Shown here: positions 8,367-20,572 of the stretch, piece after piece
How the letters are laid out: each line of letters begins with the position of its first letter
How positions within the stretch are numbered: the stretch's first letter is position 1
From: Bacteroidaceae bacterium
Lineage (GTDB): Bacteria; Bacteroidota; Bacteroidia; Bacteroidales; Bacteroidaceae
Reading direction: 5' to 3'
DNA: 36,761 nt
Assembly (NCBI GenBank): GCA_024682035.1
Contig: JAIKZS010000108.1
Span: 1 to 36,761 of the forward strand
Made by a program: the position numbers and the translations under genes
Notes under the pieces: model-generated
What the model was told of the DNA's origin: nothing
Seen by the model: only the letters and a program-made list of their open reading frames with translations
Databases searched by the model: none

Positions 8367-10195
8367 TGGTCAAAATCAAGTTTAATGAGTTCAAAATTAG
8401 GGGTAAATCTCACAAAGAACGCTTTTTTGTTGATAAATCCACCCCAGTTGTTCACACGCTCAAATTTAAAGCCCGTTTGTATGGGTGTAAGTCTCATTTT
8501 TTGCAAGTTGTTCTCCAAACCAGAACCATATAATGCCAACCCCTTTAAGAAGAAATAACCAGTATCAAAGCCAAGCATGCCGTATTTTGGATAACGATCT
8601 TCCATATCTTTTCCATACCAGTGACGGTAATTTACATTAAACTTGCGTGGAGCAGCCAACAAATTGTTCGTATAGAATGAGGTATAGAAATAAGTATCAA
8701 GGTCAAAGAATGCCGACAAGTGATCCTTTGTATAGGTTTGCCATTCAGGATAACCAAATAGATGTACTTCTGCATTGATGTTTTCTTTGTAAAGAGAATC
8801 ATTTACCATAGCAGTAAGTTGAGGCAATGTCTTAATTAAAACTGTATTGCTTCCAGATGTAGGAACAAATACATTTGCTTTATCTTTTTGTACAACAGCC
8901 AACATCTGTTCTGAAGTAGCATCTTCGCTCAAGTTAGTGAATGGCATCTTTTTACTTGTCAATTCTTCTCGGAAGCCTTTTATGAATTCGGCTTTATCTT
9001 CTGCACCGTTAGTGGCATCTAAAAAAATTACGTGAGCCCTAGGGAATTGACGCATAAAGTGCTCATATACTTCTGAATATAGATATGATTGAGGCGTATT
9101 AATCTGATAGATCTCAGGATTGCGATACACTGTATTGTCGCGACTCGTGAAAGGAATAACCAAGCGAATGTGGTTCTTGCTAGCGAAATCGGCCATAGGC
9201 TTAATTTGCTCTGTGTATAGCGGACCAAAGATGATATGCATACTTCGCATCTCTGGTTTTGCTAAAATAGCATTAACACTTTCTACGGTAGAGCCCGAGT
9301 CATAAGTATATAAGTCGATCGATGTACCAGTACGTTTAAGGCTATCAACCGCCATCAAGAAGCCCTGATAATACTCAAGCATGCGCGCACTTTCAGCTTT
9401 ACTCTTCTCATTAGGAACAAGTGGTAAAATAACAGCAGCTTTGATCACGCTAATGTTATGGTCTGCAACTTTGTTCTCGTTAAATAGCTCAGCGTTAGTA
9501 GGAATCTTTTCTTCCTTAGGCTGCTCATTTTGTTTAGCTTTAGGATAGGGGATGCATAGCAATTTGCCTTTTTTCAGTTTCTTAGCATTACTAATTTCTG
9601 GGTTCGCATCCAGCAATTCTTGCTCACTAATGCCATACATGCGAGCTATACTGTAAATCGTTTCTTTGCGGGCCACCTTGTGCATTTCTTTACATCTGCT
9701 CTGTACGGGGCCTGGTATCCCTTGCTGCGCTTTAGGATTATCAATTGTATTAGCTTGAACTTCAGTAGTTTCTTTGGTGGTATCTGTTGCTTTCTCAGCA
9801 TTGCTTTTAGGAATATTGACCACTTGCCCGAAACGGAAATTCTTTTCATTTAAGCCGGGATTAGCATCAAGAATGGACTTAACAGACACTTTGTATTTTT
9901 GCCCAAGTCCATAAAGAGTTTCACCTTGTTGTATAGTGTGATAAGTACCTTCAGCAGTAATCTCATCTGGGCGTGGCACTTTCAATTGTCTTCCTTCAAC
10001 GATTATCTGATCACTACCGGGGTTTAATTTTACAATAGCATCCACGGTAGTGCCATACATATTAGAAATAGAGTAAAGGCTTTGACCCTTTTGAATAGTG
10101 TGGATAATGTATGTCTGATTTTCCTGCGCTTGAACTTGCATGCTCCATATGAAAGCAAACAGGAATGTAAGGCATAATTCTCTAAAAATCTTCAT
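8363..10195 (-). CDS. three-LysM protein fused to a type I periplasmic-binding-protein-like domain
   Basis: Three LysM repeats (IIHTIQKGQSLYSISNMYG..., YHTIQQGETLYGLGQKY..., MHKVARKETIYSIARMYG...), then ABC substrate-binding-like region (KAAVILPLVPNEKSKAESARMLEYYQGFLMAVDSLK...); 4-nt overlap with the downstream porin gene. Confidence 0.88.
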   Translation of the reverse strand: MKIFRELCLTFLFAFIWSMQVQAQENQTYIIHTIQKGQSLYSISNMYGTTVDAIVKLNPGSDQIIVEGRQLKVPRPDEITAEGTYHTIQQGETLYGLGQKYKVSVKSILDANPGLNEKNFRFGQVVNIPKSNAEKATDTTKETTEVQANTIDNPKAQQGIPGPVQSRCKEMHKVARKETIYSIARMYGISEQELLDANPEISNAKKLKKGKLLCIPYPKAKQNEQPKEEKIPTNAELFNENKVADHNISVIKAAVILPLVPNEKSKAESARMLEYYQGFLMAVDSLKRTGTSIDLYTYDSGSTVESVNAILAKPEMRSMHIIFGPLYTEQIKPMADFASKNHIRLVIPFTSRDNTVYRNPEIYQINTPQSYLYSEVYEHFMRQFPRAHVIFLDATNGAEDKAEFIKGFREELTSKKMPFTNLSEDATSEQMLAVVQKDKANVFVPTSGSNTVLIKTLPQLTAMVNDSLYKENINAEVHLFGYPEWQTYTKDHLSAFFDLDTYFYTSFYTNNLLAAPRKFNVNYRHWYGKDMEDRYPKYGMLGFDTGYFFLKGLALYGSGLENNLQKMRLTPIQTGFKFERVNNWGGFINKKAFFVRFTPNFELIKLDFDQ

Positions 10196-10305
10196 TTCAC
10201 TGTGTTTTTATATCAATCCTTATGTCTTGGTATAATATACCTTGTTGCAAAAATACAATTATTAATTGAAATAATCGATTAGATGGCATACTTTTTTACA
10301 AAGGG

Positions 10306-10338
10306 TTTTGCTTTTGACGTACTTTTCTTATAATTTTG
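10306..10338 (+). promoter_or_regulatory. promoter of uvrA: TTTTG (10306-10310), 20-nt spacer, TAATTTTG (10331-10338)
   Basis: Matches Bacteroidetes -33/-7 consensus spacing. Confidence 0.6.
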
Positions 10339-10356
10339 TGGGGCAAATTTATAGTT

Positions 10357-13191
10357 ATGAGTGAAAAGACCGATTACATATACGTTTATGGAGCTCGAGT
10401 ACACAACTTGAAGAACATCGATGCCACCATACCACGACGCAGTTTGACGGTAATGACAGGCTTGAGTGGTAGTGGGAAGTCGTCATTGGCTTTTGATACT
10501 ATTTATGCTGAAGGACAACGTCGTTATATTGAAACGTTCTCAGCTTATGCTCGCAACTTCTTAGGTAACCTCAGTCGTCCCGATGTTGACAAAATTACAG
10601 GTTTAAGTCCTGTAATATCTATTGAACAGAAAACTACTAACAAGAACCCGCGTTCTACAGTTGGCACAACCACAGAGATTTACGATTATCTCCGATTGCT
10701 TTTTGCACGAGCTGGCGAGGCTTATTCTTACCTTTCTGGAGAGAAAATGGTAAAATATACCGAGGAGCAGATACTTGATCTCATTTTGAATGATTATCAG
10801 GGCAAGCGTATTTATATTTTGGCCCCTTTGGTGAACAGTAGAAAAGGGCACTATCGAGAGTTGTTTGAGACTATTCGCAGAAAAGGTTTTCTCAATGTAC
10901 GTGTAGATGGAGAAATAAAGGAAACGGTTCCTGGCATGAAACTTGATCGCTACAAAAATCATGATATTGAGGTGGTGATTGATAAGTTAAGGGTAGCTGA
11001 TAAAGACGATTCTAGATTGAAGAATAGCGTTAATAACGCAATGCAACAAGGTAATGGTCTGATGCTTATATTAGATGCTGAAACAAATCAAATAAAGCAT
11101 TATAGTAAGCTTTTAATGGATCCTATTACTGGCTTGTCATATCCAGAACCAGCTCCTCATAGTTTCTCTTTCAACTCTCCACAAGGTGCTTGCCCGAAGT
11201 GTAAAGGATTAGGCGTGGTTAGTCAAATTGACATCGATAAGGTGATTCCCGACCGTCACTTATCTGTGAAAGAAGGAGGCATTGTTCCATTAGGAAAATA
11301 CAAGAACAGTATGATATTTTGGCAGGTCGAAGCTGTTTTGGAAAAATACGAGGCAACTCTTGATACTCCTATCAACGATCTTACTGATGATGCTATTGAT
11401 GAAATCCTTTATGGTACCTCTGAGCGTATAAAGATAAAGAGCTCGTTGATAGGTACTTCCTCTGATTATTTTGTGAATTTTGAAGGAGTAGTAAAATATA
11501 TCTCAATGCTGAGAGACAACGATGCTTCTGCCAGCGAACAAAAATGGGCAGAACAATTTGCAAAGACCGCCGTTTGTCCAGCGTGTGGTGGGACTAAGTT
11601 GAATAAAATAGCTTTGTCTTACCGCATACATGATAAAAATATTTATGAATTATCTTGCATGGATATCAACGAGTTATATGATTGGATGCAACAAGTGAAT
11701 CCATTCTTGTCACATAAGCAGGGCATCATTGCAGCTGAAATATTGAAAGAAATACGTACTCGATTGAAATTTCTGCTTGATGTCGGGTTGGAATATCTCT
11801 CGCTTGATCGTTCGTCTGCCAGTTTATCGGGTGGTGAGAGTCAACGCATTCGATTGGCTACACAAATTGGCTCTCAGTTGGTGAATGTGCTTTATATCCT
11901 CGATGAACCTAGTATTGGATTGCATCAACGTGACAACCAGCGACTTATTAATTCTTTGAAAGAATTGAGAGATTTGGGCAATACAGTTATTGTAGTGGAG
12001 CACGACAAGGATATGATGTTAGCTGCCGATTATGTGGTCGATTTGGGACCAAAAGCTGGCCGTTTAGGAGGGAAAGTCGTTTTTCAAGGAACACCTCAAG
12101 AGATGATGCGTACCCACACCTTGACCTCACAATACCTGAATGGAGAAAAAAGCATTGAGGTTCCATTACAACGCAGACCTGGAAATGGTAAGAAACTTGT
12201 GATTAGAGGCGCATCTGGTAATAACTTGAAGCATGTAGATGTAGAGTTCCCGTTAGGGAAACTCATCTGTATTACAGGCGTTTCTGGTAGTGGAAAATCC
12301 ACTCTTATCAATGGAACATTGCAACCCATCTTGTCACAAAAATTTTACCGTTCTCTGCAAGATCCTTTGCCATATGACAGCATAGAGGGTATTGAAAATA
12401 TAGATAAGGTCGTGAATGTTGACCAATCACCTATTGGTAGAACACCACGCTCTAATCCAGCTACTTATACAAATGTATTTACCGACATTCGTAATTTGTT
12501 TGTTGAACTCCCGGAGGCAAAGATTAGAGGATATAAACCAGGTCGTTTCTCTTTTAATGTAAAAGGTGGTCGCTGCGAAGCTTGCCAGGGAAATGGTTAT
12601 AAGACCATCGAGATGAATTTCCTTCCCGATGTTTATGTGCCTTGTGAGGTTTGTCATGGTAAACGTTATAATCACGAAACATTAGAGGTGAGATTTAAGG
12701 GAAAGAGCATTTCTGATATCCTTGATATGACTATTAATCAGGCTGTTGAGTTCTTTGAAAATGTACCAAGTATTCTCAGTAAGATTAAAGTAATTCAAGA
12801 CGTAGGCTTGGGCTATATCAAACTTGGCCAATCATCAACCACACTGTCCGGAGGTGAGAGCCAGCGTGTAAAATTAGCTACGGAACTTAGCAAACGAGGG
12901 ACGGGTAAGACGCTCTACATACTTGACGAGCCCACAACAGGTTTGCATTTTGAGGATATTAGGGTATTGATGGGAGTCTTGAATCGATTGGTTGATCAAG
13001 GAAATACGGTGGTGGTAATAGAGCATAATATGGATGTCATCAAAATGGCCGATTATATTATTGATATGGGACCTGAAGGTGGAAAAAGCGGTGGAACCGT
13101 ACTTTCTGTAGGAACTCCAGAAGAGGTAGCTATGAGTGAAAAGGGCTATACTCCACGTTTTTTACGTGAAGAATTGAAAATTAACCTTTGA
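10357..13191 (+). CDS. uvrA: excinuclease ABC subunit A
   Basis: Two ATPase halves ([34 protein letters not shown]), [16 protein letters not shown] and [16 protein letters not shown] signatures, zinc-binding CPKCKG/CEACQG; ATG at 10357 preferred over in-frame upstream start. Confidence 0.98.
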   Translation: MSEKTDYIYVYGARVHNLKNIDATIPRRSLTVMTGLSGSGKSSLAFDTIYAEGQRRYIETFSAYARNFLGNLSRPDVDKITGLSPVISIEQKTTNKNPRSTVGTTTEIYDYLRLLFARAGEAYSYLSGEKMVKYTEEQILDLILNDYQGKRIYILAPLVNSRKGHYRELFETIRRKGFLNVRVDGEIKETVPGMKLDRYKNHDIEVVIDKLRVADKDDSRLKNSVNNAMQQGNGLMLILDAETNQIKHYSKLLMDPITGLSYPEPAPHSFSFNSPQGACPKCKGLGVVSQIDIDKVIPDRHLSVKEGGIVPLGKYKNSMIFWQVEAVLEKYEATLDTPINDLTDDAIDEILYGTSERIKIKSSLIGTSSDYFVNFEGVVKYISMLRDNDASASEQKWAEQFAKTAVCPACGGTKLNKIALSYRIHDKNIYELSCMDINELYDWMQQVNPFLSHKQGIIAAEILKEIRTRLKFLLDVGLEYLSLDRSSASLSGGESQRIRLATQIGSQLVNVLYILDEPSIGLHQRDNQRLINSLKELRDLGNTVIVVEHDKDMMLAADYVVDLGPKAGRLGGKVVFQGTPQEMMRTHTLTSQYLNGEKSIEVPLQRRPGNGKKLVIRGASGNNLKHVDVEFPLGKLICITGVSGSGKSTLINGTLQPILSQKFYRSLQDPLPYDSIEGIENIDKVVNVDQSPIGRTPRSNPATYTNVFTDIRNLFVELPEAKIRGYKPGRFSFNVKGGRCEACQGNGYKTIEMNFLPDVYVPCEVCHGKRYNHETLEVRFKGKSISDILDMTINQAVEFFENVPSILSKIKVIQDVGLGYIKLGQSSTTLSGGESQRVKLATELSKRGTGKTLYILDEPTTGLHFEDIRVLMGVLNRLVDQGNTVVVIEHNMDVIKMADYIIDMGPEGGKSGGTVLSVGTPEEVAMSEKGYTPRFLREELKINL

Positions 13192-13271
13192 TTTTTACTG
13201 AATGTTGACAAGATTATTATATCTTTGTAGTCAAAGAATCATAAAATAATAACTAAATAACTTTTAAATCT

Positions 13272-14828
13272 ATGTTTGAAGGACAACCGAAAGGCTTATG
13301 GGCATTAGCTTTGGCCAATACAGGTGAACGATTCGGCTACTATACTATGATAGCCGTTTTTGCATTATTCTTAAGAGCTAATTTCGGCTTGAGTGCCGGC
13401 GTAGCAGGAACCATTTATAGCTCGTTCCTGATGTTCGTTTATTTCTTTCCGCTTATTGGTGGTATATTGGCTGATAAATTTGGCTTTGGAAAGATGGTAA
13501 CCACGGGTATCATTGTGATGTTCCTGGGTTATTTATTACTTTCTATCCCTCTGGGCGGTGTGGATAAGGCTACAGGTCAGACAGATATGTTGGCAATGGG
13601 CGTTATGATTGCTGCTTTGTTGCTCATAGGTTTTGGAACCGGCTTGTTCAAGGGTAACTTGCAAGTAATGGTGGGTAATCTTTACGATGATCCAGCTTAT
13701 GCAGCTAAACGCGACTCTGGTTTCTCCTTATTTTATATGGCCATTAACATTGGTGCTTTGTTTGCACCAACTGCTGCTGTTGGAATAAAGGAATGGGCCG
13801 AAAACTCATTAGGTTTTAGTGGTAACGATGCTTATCATTTTTCATTTGCTGTAGCTTGTGTTTCGCTCATCGTATCTATTGCAATTTATTATATCTTCCG
13901 CTTCACTTTCCGTCATGTCGAAGGGAAAAAGAATGATAACGTTGCTGCTCAGCAGAATGTGCCAGAGCTCAGTGCTAAGGAAACGAAGGAACGCATAGTT
14001 GCCCTCTGCTTAGTATTTGCCGTTATTATTTTCTTCTGGATGGCTTTCCATCAGAATGGTTTGTCACTGACATACTTTGCTAATGAATTTACGGCACAGT
14101 CATCTACAGGTCTTGAAAGTATGGCGTTTGATGTAATCAACCTTGTGATGATTATCCTTATTGTTTATGCAGGATTCTCTTTGTATGAGGCTAAGACTAC
14201 AAAAAGCAGAACCATCGCATTTGGTGTTATTATTCTGGCCTTGTTGGTATTGTTCTACAAATATACTAATCTTGAAGGAGAAGTTGCAGTAAGTGCTCCT
14301 ATCTTCCAGCATTTCAACCCATTCTATGTTGTAGCATTAACTCCTGTAAGTATGGCATTGTTTGGTTACCTGGGCCGTAAAGGCACTGAACCAAGCGCAC
14401 CTCGTAAGATAGCTTATGGTATGATTGTGGCTGCGTTAGCTTATTGCGTAATGGCAGTTTTCTCTGTTGGTTTGCCACAACCTCAGACCGAAATGGGACC
14501 TGATGGAGTGATGGTAGCTAAGCATGTGGCAGATGTTACGCCTAACTTGTTGATAGGTACTTATCTCATTCTTACTTTTGGTGAACTGCTGTTAAGCCCT
14601 ATGGGTATCTCATTCGTGTCAAAGGTAGCTCCTCCTAAATATAAAGGTATGATGATGGGTGGTTGGTTTGTAGCGACTGCTATTGGTAACCAGCTCGTTA
14701 TGGTAGGCGGTTTGTTGTGGGGTCCTCTGCCTCTTTGGGCAGTATGGAGCGTATTCATTGCCCTCTGTCTTGTAGCAGCTCTGTTCATGTTCGCAATGAT
14801 GAAGCGTCTTGAGAAGGTAGCAAAATAA
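13272..14828 (+). CDS. POT/PTR2-family peptide MFS transporter
   Basis: PTR2 motifs (GERFGYYTMIAVFALFLRANFGLSAGVAGTIYSSF, GGILADKFGFGKMV, GLFKGNLQVMVGNLYDD), multiple TM helices. Confidence 0.92.
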   Translation: MFEGQPKGLWALALANTGERFGYYTMIAVFALFLRANFGLSAGVAGTIYSSFLMFVYFFPLIGGILADKFGFGKMVTTGIIVMFLGYLLLSIPLGGVDKATGQTDMLAMGVMIAALLLIGFGTGLFKGNLQVMVGNLYDDPAYAAKRDSGFSLFYMAINIGALFAPTAAVGIKEWAENSLGFSGNDAYHFSFAVACVSLIVSIAIYYIFRFTFRHVEGKKNDNVAAQQNVPELSAKETKERIVALCLVFAVIIFFWMAFHQNGLSLTYFANEFTAQSSTGLESMAFDVINLVMIILIVYAGFSLYEAKTTKSRTIAFGVIILALLVLFYKYTNLEGEVAVSAPIFQHFNPFYVVALTPVSMALFGYLGRKGTEPSAPRKIAYGMIVAALAYCVMAVFSVGLPQPQTEMGPDGVMVAKHVADVTPNLLIGTYLILTFGELLLSPMGISFVSKVAPPKYKGMMMGGWFVATAIGNQLVMVGGLLWGPLPLWAVWSVFIALCLVAALFMFAMMKRLEKVAK

Positions 14829-14847
14829 ATATGAACATTAATTATTT

Positions 14848-14880
14848 GAGACGGGGCTAAATACCCCGTCTCCTTATTTA
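14848..14880 (+). terminator. intrinsic terminator after the POT transporter
   Basis: GAGACGGGG-CTAAATA-CCCCGTCTC perfect 9-bp stem (14848-14872) followed by T-rich CTTATTTA. Confidence 0.85.
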
Positions 14881-14887
14881 TATAAAT

Positions 14888-15388
14888 ATGTTGAGAATCC
14901 GCAAAGCAAATATCAATGATTGTCCACTTATTCATGAGTTGGCGTTTCAGGTTTTTCCTTTGACCTATAAAGATATCATTACACCTGAACAGTGTGATTT
15001 TATGATGGATTGGATGTACAGTGTTCCTAATCTTCAGAAGCAAATGCAAGAAGAAGGACATGTATATCTGCTAACTACCGATGAAGAAGGCCATTACATT
15101 GGCTATGTTAGTGTTCAACCTCAAGGCGAGAACCTCTGGCATCTACAAAAAATCTATGTCTTGCCTCAGTATCAGGGATTAAAGGCTGGGAAGTTCATGT
15201 TCCAAGAAGCCATTAAATATATAAAAGATGTGCATCCAGCACCTTGCGTACTTGAGTTGAATGTAAATCGTAACAACAAAGCAGTAACCTTCTATGAACA
15301 CATGGGTATGCACAAAGATCGTCAAGGCGATTTTCCCATAGGTAATGGCTTCTATATGAATGATTACATTATGGCTATGACTATATGA
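14888..15388 (+). CDS. GNAT family N-acetyltransferase
   Basis: MLRIRKANINDCPLIHELAFQVF..., LWHLQKIYVLPQYQGLKAGKFMFQEAI acetyl-CoA binding loop. Confidence 0.9.
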   Translation: MLRIRKANINDCPLIHELAFQVFPLTYKDIITPEQCDFMMDWMYSVPNLQKQMQEEGHVYLLTTDEEGHYIGYVSVQPQGENLWHLQKIYVLPQYQGLKAGKFMFQEAIKYIKDVHPAPCVLELNVNRNNKAVTFYEHMGMHKDRQGDFPIGNGFYMNDYIMAMTI

Positions 15389-15434
15389 CCTGATGTGATA
15401 ACGCTATTATATAAAACCCTAATCTAAAAAAGCA

Positions 15435-17063
15435 ATGAAGAAATTTATGTTTTTGGCTTTGCTTGCTGGAGCCATCCTTTCCTGCAATAGCGGAAATGAA
15501 GAAAAAACAAGTACTACTGTTGATGAACCATCAACATCATTCCTGCCTCCATTAATGGGATGGAGCTCATGGAACACCTATCATGTAAATATTAACGAAG
15601 AGTTGATTAAGCGACAAGCTGATGCAATGGTCAGTCAAGGCTTGAAAGATGTAGGTTATCTATATATCAACACTGATGACGGATTTTTTGGCTGGCGTGA
15701 TGAAACAGGCTTGATGCATACACATCCCGATCGTTTTCCTAATGGGATGAAACCTGTAGCAGACCATATTCATTCTTTAGGCCTCAAAGCGGGCATCTAT
15801 TCCGATGCTGGTACCAATACCTGCGGATCTATGGGCGATAACGATGTGCGAGGCATAGGCTCTGGACTCTATGGCCACGAACAGCAAGATATGGATTTGT
15901 ATTTGAAAGAGTGGGGCTTTGATTTCATAAAGATAGACTATTGTGGTGCAAGCGAATTAGGCCTTGATGAGCATCAGCGTTATGCTGAAATTGTAGATGC
16001 TATCCATAAGACGGGCCGTACAGATGTATCAATTAATATATGCCGTTGGGCTTATCCCGGAGCATGGGCAGCAGAGCTGGCTCGTTCTTGGCGCATGAGT
16101 GGTGATATTCAAGATGGGTGGAGTTACGTAAAGAGTATTATTGGCGAAAGCCTTTATCTGTCGTCGTTTGCACATGATGGCCATTATAACGATATGGATA
16201 TGTTGGAGATAGGCCGCAGTCTTACACAATCAGAAGAAGAAGTGCACTTCGGCATTTGGTGTATCATGAGTTCTCCTTTGCTTATAGGTTGCGACATGAC
16301 AACTATTCGTGAATCGTCATTGAACCTATTAAAGAACAAAGAGCTGATTGCTATCAATCAAGATAAATTAGGATTGCAAGCCTATGTGGCACAGCGTTTT
16401 GGCGATTGTTATGCTTTTGTAAAAGACATAGAAGAGTTACATGGTAACAAGCGAGCTATGGCTCTTTATAATCCAACAGAACAACCTTTCGAGTTTACTG
16501 TTGATTGGAAAACAATGGAATTAGGTGGTGATGTAAAGGTTCGTGATTTGGTTCACCAAAAAGATTTAGGTACCTTTAATGGTAGCTTTACCTATACCGT
16601 TGAACCTCATGGAGTACTGGTAGCCAGCATTGAAGGCCAGCGCCTCGAAACCGATGTATATGAGGCTGAATGGGCTTATCTGCCTTTCTATAATGAGATT
16701 GGTACACGTCGTCAAATGATTAATTTTTTGCCTGAGGAAACAGCATCTGGAGGCATGATGGTCACCAATATTGGTGGTCAGCCTGGCAACGACATTGTGT
16801 GGAAAAATGTATATAGTGAGCAAGGCGGTGATTATGAGATGACAGTTTACTGCAATAGTAAGTTCAAGCGCAATGAGAAAACCCGCGATTTGCATGTGTT
16901 GGTAAACGATGTCGAACAAGCTGTAGTAAATAACTTGCATAGTGATGAAATCGAAGCCATTAAGGTCAAAGTTGCTTTGCAGCCTGGCTTTAATAAAGTG
17001 ACTATGAATAATACTATTTTTTGGGCACCTGACATAGATAGATTTACGCTAAAGAAGCTTTAA
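15435..17063 (+). CDS. secreted/lipoprotein alpha-galactosidase, GH27
   Basis: SpII-like MKKFMFLALLAGAILSC; LMGWSSWNTYHVNINEELIKRQADAMVSQGLKDVGYLYINTDDGFF, FIKIDYCGA, WRMSGDIQDGW; C-terminal beta-sandwich-like extension. Confidence 0.93.
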   Translation: MKKFMFLALLAGAILSCNSGNEEKTSTTVDEPSTSFLPPLMGWSSWNTYHVNINEELIKRQADAMVSQGLKDVGYLYINTDDGFFGWRDETGLMHTHPDRFPNGMKPVADHIHSLGLKAGIYSDAGTNTCGSMGDNDVRGIGSGLYGHEQQDMDLYLKEWGFDFIKIDYCGASELGLDEHQRYAEIVDAIHKTGRTDVSINICRWAYPGAWAAELARSWRMSGDIQDGWSYVKSIIGESLYLSSFAHDGHYNDMDMLEIGRSLTQSEEEVHFGIWCIMSSPLLIGCDMTTIRESSLNLLKNKELIAINQDKLGLQAYVAQRFGDCYAFVKDIEELHGNKRAMALYNPTEQPFEFTVDWKTMELGGDVKVRDLVHQKDLGTFNGSFTYTVEPHGVLVASIEGQRLETDVYEAEWAYLPFYNEIGTRRQMINFLPEETASGGMMVTNIGGQPGNDIVWKNVYSEQGGDYEMTVYCNSKFKRNEKTRDLHVLVNDVEQAVVNNLHSDEIEAIKVKVALQPGFNKVTMNNTIFWAPDIDRFTLKKL

Positions 17064-17087
17064 CAGCACATCGCTGGTCTTAATCCC

Positions 17088-17148
17088 ATCAAGGAATAAA
17101 AAAATATGCAAGCATATTTTGTTCTGCTCTTGATTTGTCGTAACTTTG
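17088..17148 (+). promoter_or_regulatory. proS promoter with upstream palindrome (copy of composite promoter element)
   Basis: AAAATATGCAAGCATATTTT (17101-17120), TTTTG 17117-17121, 19-nt spacer, TAACTTTG 17141-17148; outer arms ATCAAG (17088-17093) / CTTGAT (17129-17134). Confidence 0.75.
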
Positions 17149-17182
17149 CATCCTCAAAATGAAAAACTAAAAGAATAAGATA

Positions 17183-18673
<1,491 letters not shown>

Positions 18674-18690
18674 TGGCATTATATTAAGCT

Positions 18691-18735
18691 ACAAGCGCCT
18701 ACGGTCATCAAAAACTGTTGGCGCTTGTCTTATTT
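18691..18735 (+). terminator. hairpin terminator after proS
   Basis: ACAAGCGCC (18691-18699) ... GGCGCTTGT (18720-18728) followed by CTTATTTT. Confidence 0.7.
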
Positions 18736-18746
18736 TCAACGATTTA

Positions 18747-18778
18747 TTTTGTGAATTTGCTTAAAAGATGTAATTTTG
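18747..18778 (+). promoter_or_regulatory. promoter of nif3-like gene: TTTTG (18747-18751), 19-nt spacer, TAATTTTG (18771-18778)
   Basis: Matches Bacteroidetes consensus, located just before ATG 18790. Confidence 0.7.
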
Positions 18779-18789
18779 CAAACGAAAAT

Positions 18790-19578
18790 ATGAAAATAAA
18801 GGATATTGTGTGCGCCCTTGGACAATTCGCGCCTCTGCCTTTGCAAGACAGCTATGATAATGCAGGTTTGCAAGTGGGACTGACAGATGCGGAAGTTACA
18901 GGGGCTTTATTGTGCCTTGACGTCACAGAGGCTGTGGTTGACGAAGCCATTGCACTAGGCTATAACTTGATTATTTCGCATCATCCACTTATTTTCCGTG
19001 GATTTAAGTCTTTGACTGGTGTGAATTACATCGAGCGATGCATTATAAAGGCAATTAAGCATGATATAGTGGTATATGCAGCTCATACCAATCTTGACAA
19101 TGCTTTGAATGGTGTAAGCTTTAAAATGGCCGAGAAAATAGGAATTACTAATATTGCTTTCTTGGAACCCAAAACCGATTGCGAACCATTACAAGCAGGA
19201 GCAGGGGTAATAGGCACATTGCCGGTTCCATCAGTTGATGTTGATTTCCTGCATCGCATAAAAGAAATTTTTCAAGTTGGATGTGTAAGGCATACAATTC
19301 TGAAAAACAGAATGATAAAAAAAGTAGCTTTGTGTGGAGGGGCTGGAGCTTTCCTGATGGAAGAAGCGATTAAGGCAGGCGCCGATGTATTTATTACAGG
19401 CGAAATTAAATACCACGACTTTTTTGGGCATGATGATGAAATCTTGTTGGCCGAGATAGGTCATTACGAGAGTGAACAATATACAAAAGAAATTTTTAAA
19501 CAAATTATAAGTGAAAAATTCCCCGAGGTACCTTTAAAAATGACCAAGGTGAACACTAATCCAATTTATTACTTGTAG
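18790..19578 (+). CDS. Nif3-like dinuclear metal center protein
   Basis: DSYDNAGLQVGL, LIISHHPLIFRGFKSLTG, VYAAHTNLDNALNGVS, GAGAFLMEEAIKAGADVFITGEIKYHDFF, IGHYESE; ATG 18790 preferred because the ORF-track start lies upstream of the promoter. Confidence 0.95.
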   Translation: MKIKDIVCALGQFAPLPLQDSYDNAGLQVGLTDAEVTGALLCLDVTEAVVDEAIALGYNLIISHHPLIFRGFKSLTGVNYIERCIIKAIKHDIVVYAAHTNLDNALNGVSFKMAEKIGITNIAFLEPKTDCEPLQAGAGVIGTLPVPSVDVDFLHRIKEIFQVGCVRHTILKNRMIKKVALCGGAGAFLMEEAIKAGADVFITGEIKYHDFFGHDDEILLAEIGHYESEQYTKEIFKQIISEKFPEVPLKMTKVNTNPIYYL

Positions 19579-19582
19579 AATT

Positions 19583-20410
19583 ATGGCAGCAGAAACAAAG
19601 AAAGACCCACAGGATCTTACTGTGGAAGAGAGACTAAAGGCACTGTATCAGTTACAGACAACTCTGTCTAAGATTGATGAGATCAAGACGTTGCGAGGCG
19701 AACTTCCTTTGGAAGTAGAAGACTTGGAAGACGAAATTGTAGGTTTGAATACCCGTATTGAAAATATCAAGGCTGACATTAATGATCTTCGTCGTGAATT
19801 GTCTGGTCGTAAGGCCGAGATTGAAAAAGCTAATTCATCTATTGCTAAATATAAGGAGCAGCAAGACAATGTAAGCAACAATCGTCAGTACGATTTGTTG
19901 AGCAAAGAGATTGAGTACCAGCAGTTGGAAGTTGAGTTGGCTGAAAAGAAAACGCGCGAAGCTAATGAAGCTTTAGAAGCCCGTCAAGCTGATTTGGCTC
20001 AGGCTCAAAATGCTATTCAGGAAAGAAATACTGACTTGGTAGAAAAGAGAGCCGAACTGGAAGAGATTATTGCAGAAACAAGAACAGAGGAAGAAAAACT
20101 GCGTGAAAAGTCTAAAGAACTGGAAACCAAGATAGAACCTCGTTTGCTGCAGTCATTCAAGCGCATCCGTAAAAATAGTCGCAATGGTTTGGGTATTGTT
20201 TATGTTCAGCGTGATGCTTGTGGCGGTTGCTTTAACCACATTCCTCCACAGCGACAGTTAGACATCAAGTCACACAAGAAAATTATTGTATGCGAATATT
20301 GTGGTCGCATCATGGTTGACCCAGAGTTGGCTGGTGTAACTGTTGCACCAAAAGAAGAGCAACAGGGGAAGAAAACACGCCGTCCTCGACAAACTAAGAC
20401 TGATAATTAA
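19583..20410 (+). CDS. coiled-coil protein with C-terminal C4-type zinc ribbon
   Basis: Long Glu/Lys/Leu coiled coil then CGGCFNHIPPQRQLDIKSHKKIIVCEYCGRIMVDPE. Confidence 0.9.
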   Translation: MAAETKKDPQDLTVEERLKALYQLQTTLSKIDEIKTLRGELPLEVEDLEDEIVGLNTRIENIKADINDLRRELSGRKAEIEKANSSIAKYKEQQDNVSNNRQYDLLSKEIEYQQLEVELAEKKTREANEALEARQADLAQAQNAIQERNTDLVEKRAELEEIIAETRTEEEKLREKSKELETKIEPRLLQSFKRIRKNSRNGLGIVYVQRDACGGCFNHIPPQRQLDIKSHKKIIVCEYCGRIMVDPELAGVTVAPKEEQQGKKTRRPRQTKTDN

Positions 20411-20435
20411 AAAATCAATATTTAATCAAAAGAGG

Positions 20436-20466
20436 AGGCTGCTTTATATAAGCAGCCTTTTCTTTA
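20436..20466 (+). terminator. intrinsic terminator
   Basis: AGGCTGCTT-TATAT-AAGCAGCCT perfect 9-bp stem followed by TTTTCTTT. Confidence 0.9.
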
Positions 20467-20572
20467 TGTGTCTTGTAGGCCCCCCAGAACCTTCCGTCTT
20501 ATAGATTTTTCATAGTTTAAAATACTTTTTTGGGGGCAAGGTATAGTTTTTTAGTTTGAGATTCCTCACTTC

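Noticed and set aside
18718-18789. N-terminal extension of the Nif3-like ORF
   Set aside because: Overlaps the proS terminator stem and the nif3 promoter
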